Assembly (NCBI RefSeq): GCF_050003625.1
Contig: NC_134397.1
Location: 199,198,899-199,262,898 of the forward strand
Length of the DNA: 64,000 nucleotides
Origin: Haematobia irritans
Lineage: Eukaryota > Arthropoda > Insecta > Diptera > Muscidae
Direction of reading: 5' to 3'
Both the position numbers and the translations under genes were made by a program. Of the stretch, positions 57,730-64,000 are shown piece after piece. Within the stretch, counting starts at the first letter, position 1; each line of letters begins with the position of its first letter. A model generated the notes under the pieces. That model was given only the letters and a program-made list of their open reading frames with translations. It made no database searches and was not told where the DNA came from.

Positions 57730-59455
57730 ATACCCTCCACCATAGGATGGAGGTATATTAACTTTGTCATTCCGTTTGTAACACATCGAAATATTGCTCT
57801 AAGACCCCATAAAGTATATATATTCTGGGTCATGGAGAAATTCTGATTCGATCTGAGCATGTCCGCCCGTCCGTCTGTCCGTCTGTTGAAATCACGCTAA
57901 CTTCCGAACGAAACAAGCTATCGACTTGAAACTTGGCACAAGTAGTTGTTATTGATGTAGGTCGGATGGTATTGCAAATGGGCCATATCGGTCCACTTTT
58001 ACGTATAGCCCCCATTTAAACGGACCCCCAACTTTGGCTTGCGATTGCTCTAAGAGAAGCAAATTTCATCCGATCCGGCTGAAATTTGGTATGTGGTGTT
58101 AGTATATGGTTTCTAATGAACATACAAAAATAGGTCCACATCGGTCAATAATTATATATAGCCCCCATATAAACCGATCCCCAGATTTGACCTCCTGTGC
58201 CTTTTAGAGAAGCAAAAGTCATCCGATCTGGTTGAAATTTGGTACGTGGTGGTAGTATATGATATTTAACAACCATGACAAAAGTGGTCCACATCAGTCC
58301 ATAATCATATAAAGCCCCCATATAAACCGATCCCGAGATTTGGTTTTGGAGCCTCTTGGAGGAGCAAATTTCATCCGAGTCAGTTGAAATTTGGTACATT
58401 GTGCTGGTATATGACCGTTAACAACCATGCCTAACTAGGTCCATATCGGTCTATAGTTATATATAGCCCTCAGATAAATCGATCCCCAATCACACAAAAA
58501 TTGGTCCATATCAAGTTCATAATTCTATATAGCCCCCATATAAGCGACCCCCAAATTTCAATGTCCATGTCGATTCGTAATTATTTATAGACTTACCTAC
58601 ACTGAAAAAAAGCATACTCGGTTCCAAAGATTTTGTCTTTACTTTAAAAAATTTGGTATTGATTCCGAGCCAAAGAAGCGGAGAATACAAGTAAGGATAC
58701 TTTTAAGACACAATTCTCTTTTAAATTTAGGTTTTGTGTACTTGCTTCTAGGAAGCAAATTTTAATTTTTCGCTTTCTCAGCTTTTTTTCTTCATATGCT
58801 ATCAAAGTCCTTTAAAAACGAGTTAACGGCAACTTTATTTTCCAAATTAGGACTCGACTTCCAGTAGAAATTATGCTATATTTGAAGTAAAAAACTTCTT
58901 TAAAATAAAGTTTTGAAAAACATGTCTTATATTTGAACGATTTTTTGCTTTGTAGTCAAGATGCAAAAAGACAACAAATTTAAAGACAATTTTATTAAAT
59001 TTTAAGAATTTTTCTGAATTATTAAAGTCAAGTTGACCTTAGCCTATAAATTTTTTCTTTCATGTTAAGATACCCATTTTTAAGTCAAATCACTTAATTA
59101 TAAGGACAATACGACTTCATTGAAAAGTTTATCGACTTTTGGACAAGGAAAATAACTTTATTTTTGAGAAATGCGTCTTCTATGCTAAGCAAAATTTGTA
59201 TTCGTATTTTAAAGACATGAAATCTTTGACCTCACGACAATATTTTTTTCAGTGTATACATAACTTTTTTTGTCTAATATATACCACGTATGGACTAACT
59301 CACAATTTAGAAAACGATGTTAAGAAGTTTTAAGATACCACAACCCAAGTAATTCGATTGTGGATGACAGTCTTTCGTAGAAGTTTCTACGCAATCCATA
59401 GTGGAGGGTACGTAAGATTCGGCCTGGCCGAACTTACGGCCGTATATACTTGTTT
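57730..59455 (+). repeat. Dispersed repeat family A, copy 3
   Basis: TATACCCTCCACCATAGG at the left, the monomers, and GGCCGTATATACTTGTTTT at the right. It lacks the rosa insertion, so it provides the empty site for 7403-8314. A CACTG MITE interrupts it at 58600-59254. Confidence 0.82.
58600..59254. mobile_element. CACTG-family MITE, complete, nested in family A
   Basis: CACTGAAAAAAAGCATAC to TATTTTTTTCAGTG, with TA at 58598-58599 and 59255-59256. The uninterrupted host sequence CTTACCTATACATAAC is preserved in copy 4 (reverse, about 61485-61505), so the borders are exact. 655 bp, non-coding. Confidence 0.88.
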
Positions 59456-59705
59456 TAAGTTATTTTTATACAATGCCGAATTCATTGTGATTTTATTGAT
59501 GAAATGCATAGTGGGATATATTAATTTTCTCTTCTTTATATGAAATAAATACTTTTGTTTTTAACCAAAAAATTAGTTTGGATTGAATATTATTTACACT
59601 GAAGATTTTTTGACGATTTTTAAAACGGAAGTAACGATTATGACGATTTTTTCGGAAAAAAGTGACGATTTTTCTTGAAATTTTATTGGCAGCCCTGATC
59701 TGGAT

Positions 59706-60715
59706 GTTATGTTAATTAAATTTCTCATTTCAAAGATTTACGCAGGATTGAAACTTTAGTACAACTCCAAGCTGTGCTATTGTCCCACAGCAAAAATCCT
59801 AAAAGCACACAAAATGCATTAGTGATGATTAATATGTCAGTGAGTTGTGTGGATATTTATTTTTCATGTTTCTTCTTAGATTTATGTTACAATGCAATAG
59901 GAATGACTTGACAAATTATGGTGTAGGATTATTGTACAGAATGTGCCTCTGCAGCAGTATATCAAACCCCCCTATAGATGTTGTGTTTCTATTTTTTATA
60001 TTTTTTTTTTGCACTAAGTTAATATACAAATGAAGATTTTGGAGAATGTGAATCCTCCCAGGGAGTTATAGTAATGTCCTCCATTAAAATGGGTGACTTT
60101 TTGGTATAGAAGACATCAAATGATGCAGCCAGCAGATACCCCGTTACTGCCACAGAGAAGGTTCACAGTTCATACACGCTAGACAATTTGGCTCTAGCAA
60201 TTGTAATTTGCCTCGGGCATCTCTTGTTTGCTAAACCTACAATTTCCTTCTTCGGTATTGCGCTTTTAAGCAGTGTTTATATTAAATTTTTCCAAGTCAT
60301 TGACTTGGGTACAATGTCTAGTTTTATTTTTTTCTCCTATTCATCCCATCTCTCAAACAAGGATCGTGACTTTCGATTTTTCTTGGCAGTCATAGACACC
60401 AGCTTTGCTACTGAACTTCATGCAGAATTGATGCTGCTTATGATTCGTTAAATTACGTTGCTATTATGATGCTATCACTTTGTGGAGAAAAACTGAAACC
60501 CATTTTTCAATGAGCTGTGCATATTTTTGTTAGTTCTTTGATTTTTTCGATTTGGGAATTTTCCTAATTTTGATAAATGAAATATTTTGCTATTGAGAAA
60601 AGTCCATGGTTTGGAGAAAATTTTGTTTGCATTTGACACTGTCATATTATGTGGGTGGCAGTGTTAAGTTTTATGAACCCATTGCTTAAGTAATACTTAC
60701 GTAAGTGTATGTGTA
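59706..60715. other. Intergenic stretch without a supported gene
   Basis: Two frames (59845-60033, 60188-60451) were considered. The second contains FATELHAELM, loosely like an RNase H helix, but there is no further support. No element end is seen. Confidence 0.35.
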
Positions 60716-60840
60716 AAAACAAGTGTATACGGCCAGGCCGAATCTTATGTACCCTCCACCATGGATTGCGTAGAAACTTCTACGAAAGACTGTCATCCAC
60801 AATCGAATTACTTGGGTTGTGGTATCTTAATACTTCTTAT

Positions 60841-61423
60841 TAGAGGTGTGCACGTGACACGAAATTGTCGTGACTCACGAAAATGTTCGTGACTCACGTG
60901 TGAGTCGTGAGTCACGCTCATGGCAACGGCGTGAGTGTGCGTGAGCGTGATTAACAAACCAAAATGTCGTGCGTGAGCGTGAGTCACGTAAATATTATCT
61001 TCGTGAGTGTGCGTGAGTAAAGATTTACGCTCACGAAAATAATCCTGCTCACCAACATAAAACGCTTAAGAGTTAAATTCATTTACAATTTTAGTGACAC
61101 CTGGGATGTTAAGAGTGTAATAACGCTCTCGATTTTAATAATGCTCATGTTTTCAGACGCGTCGCTAAGGTAAATTACTCAAAAAGTTGTTCGTGAGTCA
61201 CGACATTTTTCGTGAGTCACGATATTTTTCATGAGTCACGGTATTTTTCGTGAGTCACGACATTTTCGTGCGTGAGTGTGCGTGAATACAAATTTTCTTT
61301 TCGTGAGTGTGCGTGAGCGTGAGTCCTACCAAACAATATCGTGCGTGAGTGTGCGTGAGTAAGATTTTTCCGTCGTGAGTGTGCGTGAGCGTGAGTAAAA
61401 TATTACTCACGTGCACACCTCTA
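60841..61423. mobile_element. hAT-type MITE with CGTGAG-rich interior, copy 2
   Basis: Perfect ends TAGAGGTGTGCACGTGA and complement, and a perfect 8-bp duplication CTTCTTAT (60833-60840, 61424-61431). The interior consists largely of CGTGAGTCACG and GTGAGTGTGCGTGAG words; 583 bp, non-coding. Confidence 0.92.
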
Positions 61424-61792
61424 CTTCTTATCATCGTTTTCTAAATTGTGAGTTAGTCCATACGTGGTATATATCACACAAATAAGTTATGTATAGGTAA
61501 GTCTACAAATAATTACGAATCGATATGGACTTTTTGCACGATGCGTAGAGAGCCAGAATTGAAATTGGGGGTCGCTTATATAGGGGCTATATATAATTAT
61601 GAACTTGATATGGAACAACTTTTGTGTGATTGGGGATCGATTTATCTGAGGGCTATATATAACTATAGACCGCTACGGACCTAGTTAGGCATTGTTGTTA
61701 ACGGCCATATACTAGAAATTTCAACTGACTCGGATGAAATTTGCTCCTGCAAGATGTTCCACAACCAAATATCGGGATCGGTTTATATGGGG

Positions 61793-62135
61793 AGCCAACG
61801 TGGTGCAATGGCTGGTTAGCATGCCAGCCTTGCATACACAAGGTCGTGGGGTCGATTTCTGCTTCGACCGAACACCAAAAATTTTTTCGGCGGTGGATGA
61901 TCCCACCTCAGTAATGCTGGTGACATTTCTGAGGGTTTCAAAGCTTCTCTAAGTGGTTTATCTGCAATGTGGAATGCCGTTCGGACTCGGCTATAAAAAG
62001 GAGGTCCCTTGTCATTGAGCTTAACATGAAATCGGGCAGCACTCAGTGATAAGAGAGAAGTTCACCAATGTGGTATCACAATGGACTGAATAGTCTAAGT
62101 TAGCCTGATACATCGGGCTGCCACCTAACCTAACC
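61793..62135 (+). mobile_element. tRNA-derived SINE, full length (copy B)
   Basis: A 9-bp duplication TATATGGGG lies at 61784-61792 and 62136-62144. Head: GTGGTGCAATGGCTGGTTAG, a small insertion relative to copy A, then GTCGATTTCTGCTTCGACCG (box B altered). Tail: ATCGGGCTGCCACCTAACCT. The 343-bp length matches copy A. Confidence 0.9.
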
Positions 62136-63489
62136 TATATGGGGGCTATATATGATTATGGACTGATATGGACCACTTTTGGCATGGTTAAATATCATAT
62201 ACTACCACCACGTACCAAATTTCAACCAGATCGGATGAATTTTGCTTCTCCAAAAGGCACCGGATGTCAAATCTGCACTGTTAGAAAAATATGTTTTTCA
62301 TATGTTCCGATATAAACAAAATGTGTTTCGGGCACAATTTTAAAACACAATATATTTAAGTGCAAACATGCAATGTTCCTAAACTAACACTAAATGTTTG
62401 TGGACATCTATGTTAATATGTTAGAATATATTATGTTTGGGGCATGAATGTTTCAAAAAAATCATATGTGTGAATGCAAACATATATAAATTTACAAATT
62501 TCGACTAAACAAACATATGTTGTGATATTTTATTCAAAGCGACGGAGAGAGTATAAAGAAAGAAATAGAGATGGAAACCGGAAGAGTTGACGAAAGATAT
62601 CAACATAACACAGCGAAAGAATCAAAAGAGAACAATTTCTATGAAACCGCTTGTATGTTGTTTCGGAAATCTGTTCTATGATAAGGCCAAAAATTTGATA
62701 TGCTTAAGTCTAAATATTATTTAGTTTGAATAAAGAGAATAGACATTCGGAACCAAGAGAATAGACATTTGAAAAACAAATCGCATATGATTTCGCCTTG
62801 AGAGCAGCATTTTAAGTATGTGTGGACATGTATTTTGTTTATCATTTAGGCATTATGGGCACAATTTTTTTCTTGGTTCGTTAAAAGAAATCAGGGGTCT
62901 TCATAAAAATAACGAAAGTGCACTATACTCCTTTTAGAGTTGGGACAGTAAAATTAAGGAGGAAATAGTGAAATATTACACAGTAAAATATATAAAACAA
63001 AGTTTAGTTCCTCTTTATTAATAAGTAGTCCACGAGGAGTTGACGGATACCTTCAAATATAAAAGTGGGCATTAAGTTCGAGTTTTGCAGCTAAAACAAT
63101 TTAAAAAGTTTATTTTCTTTAAAATTAATTATTACAGAAAAATAAAAGGCATTTTGGAGCGATGGTGTTAAATGCTAGTAAAAAACTGTTCACGCCTAAA
63201 TAAATTTATATTTATATTATAAAATTATTTATGTATGTTTATACTCGACTCCACGTTCTTCTTTTGTTAGAGTTTTTGAATTCCTTCCAAATTTTAAAGT
63301 TTTGTACCAAAAACAGTTTTTTGTTACAAAATTGTTATTTTTGCAACAAATAAATATTTTATCAAAAAATCAGTCAATTTCGTTTATATCAAGCACTAAC
63401 TGACTATAAATCTTTAATAACCCACATTTCGAAGTTTCATTATAAAAATTTAATATAGTATAAATATAAATGTGTAAATTAAAAAAAAA

Positions 63490-63600
63490 GTGTTCGGTCG
63501 GAGCAGGGATTGAACCAAACAAATGTATGTTTCTGTTAAATAATGTTATGTTTGCATGGGCTCGTGTGCGCTGCAAACTATGCTATATAAATGTAACTTA
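63490..63600 (-). repeat. Possible SINE head fragment
   Basis: GTGTTCGGTCGGAGCAGGGA followed by TTGAACC is the complement of the box-B region of the SINE head, and box-A-like sequence may follow near 63580. It is very incomplete. Confidence 0.35.
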
Positions 63601-63630
63601 TAACGATAATTATCTACTGGTGACTATAAA

Positions 63631-63703
63631 AGCTACGTAGTCCAGTGGATAGTGTGTTGGCTTACAAAGTGTATGGTCCTCGGTTCGATTCTCCGCGCAG
63701 GCG
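63631..63703 (+). ncRNA. tRNA-like module (not a functional tRNA)
   Basis: TAGTCCAGTGGATAGTGTG fits a D-arm/box A and CCTCGGTTCGATTCTCCG fits a T-arm/box B at tRNA spacing. The anticodon stem does not pair well and the acceptor ends do not match. The same position in copies 1 and 2 retains only the T-arm part. It is best seen as a tRNA-derived SINE head or captured tRNA within the element. Confidence 0.5.
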
Positions 63704-64000
63704 AAAGGTAAAATTTAAAAAATTTATAAAAGTGAATAACATCTTCAACATTATTTGTATTACAGAAAAAGGTGCCAAGAACTAAAATATTTCGTGGAAG
63801 TGAAAATTACGAGTATGTTAGGCAATGAGCACAGTCGTCTTTGGGAAAAATTCTTCCAAGCATATAATATTTTTGGGCTCAAAATGCTTCCAAACATATA
63901 ATATGTTCACATAAAACAAACATACTAATGTTTCGGCAGTATCCAATAATATATGTGCTTCCTGCAAAATATGTTTGGAACATATGTTAAGAAGCGATTT

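Larger units (their letters stand above)
56201..59697. mobile_element. hAT element of 3.5 kb that has collected four insertions
   Basis: A perfect 8-bp duplication ATCTGGAT lies at 56193-56200 and 59698-59705. The ends are CAGGGCTGCCAATTTT and, inverted, CAGGGCTGCCAATAAAA. Just inside, both ends carry TGACGATTTT words. Everything else inside can be assigned to later insertions: a SINE, a 29-bp-array element, family-A copy 3 and a CACTG MITE within that. The original element was therefore a short MITE. No transposase is present. Confidence 0.88.
60716..62275 (-). repeat. Dispersed repeat family A, copy 4, with nested insertions
   Basis: In reverse orientation it starts AACAAGTGTATACGGCC and continues with TGTACCCTCCACCATGGATT. 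It is split by a hAT MITE (60841-61423) and a SINE (61793-62135), then cut at 62275 by the third CAC...GTG element. The rest lies beyond the window. Confidence 0.82.
62276..64000. mobile_element. CAC...GTG DNA element, longer copy 3, cut by the window end
   Basis: It starts CACTGTTAGAAAAATATG inside family-A copy 4 and ends, at the window edge, within the right-end sequence GAAGCGATTT, about 12 bases short of the terminus. It is about 760 bp longer than copies 1 and 2. The extra region (62530-63480) has no recognisable ORF. A tRNA-like stretch lies at 63631-63703. Confidence 0.65.

Noticed and set aside
60188..60451. 87-codon frame with FATELHAELM, reminiscent of an RNase H helix
   Set aside because: No catalytic residues, no neighbouring reverse transcriptase and stops in the surrounding frames. 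Too little to call a retroelement fragment.

Overview
This is a 64 kb piece of insect nuclear DNA, almost certainly from a muscid (house-fly/stable-fly/horn-fly type) fly. The base composition is very AT-rich and the coding density is tiny. It contains an intron-split Osiris gene (an insect-specific family), a mariner of the irritans (Himar1) subfamily very close to the element known from the horn fly Haematobia irritans, a rosa-type DD41D mariner, and dipteran dispersed repeats built from phrases such as TATACCCTCCACCA. The species is an inference; a horn-fly or stable-fly relative fits best.

Only one host gene is convincing: an Osiris-family (DUF1676) gene on the minus strand. Exon 1 (signal peptide and two-cysteine domain) is at 47162-47669 and exon 2 (Met/Leu-rich hydrophobic segment, Gly-rich stretch, AQELAY motif) is at 23060-23466. 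Donor and acceptor match consensus and the codon phase joins exactly, so the gene has an intron of about 23.7 kb. The rest of the window is that intron plus both flanks, filled with transposable elements.

Layout. 1-5.6 kb: a hAT MITE, a long 29-bp-repeat array and an old repeat-family-A copy. 5.6-8.5 kb: AT-rich repeats and family-A copy 1, which carries an internally deleted rosa mariner. 9.5-11.0 kb: a hAT element with a transposase remnant and a second hAT element inserted in it. 11-18 kb: 29-bp arrays. 18-18.8 kb: decayed SINE and mariner. 19-21.6 kb: family-A copy 2 with nested SINE and MITEs. 23.0-47.7 kb: the Osiris gene. Its intron holds a family-C repeat split by a 977-bp CAC...GTG element, a full-length two-ORF LINE with target-site duplications (27158-32180), several CACTG MITEs, more arrays, a Tc1-type MITE wrapped round a family-B repeat, a second 977-bp CAC...GTG element and a Himar1-like mariner. 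48.3-55.2 kb: huge 29-bp arrays containing a mitochondrial cytochrome b insertion and a foldback MITE. 56.2-59.7 kb: one hAT element carrying a stack of later insertions. 60.7-64 kb: family-A copy 4 with hAT, SINE and CAC...GTG insertions, cut by the window end.

The most interesting relationships are between elements. The intact LINE and several tRNA-headed SINEs share the same 3' end, and both finish in a (CCTAA)n tail instead of poly(A), so the LINE is a plausible source of the SINE's retrotransposition machinery. Many insertions can be resolved precisely because other copies in the same window supply the empty site.
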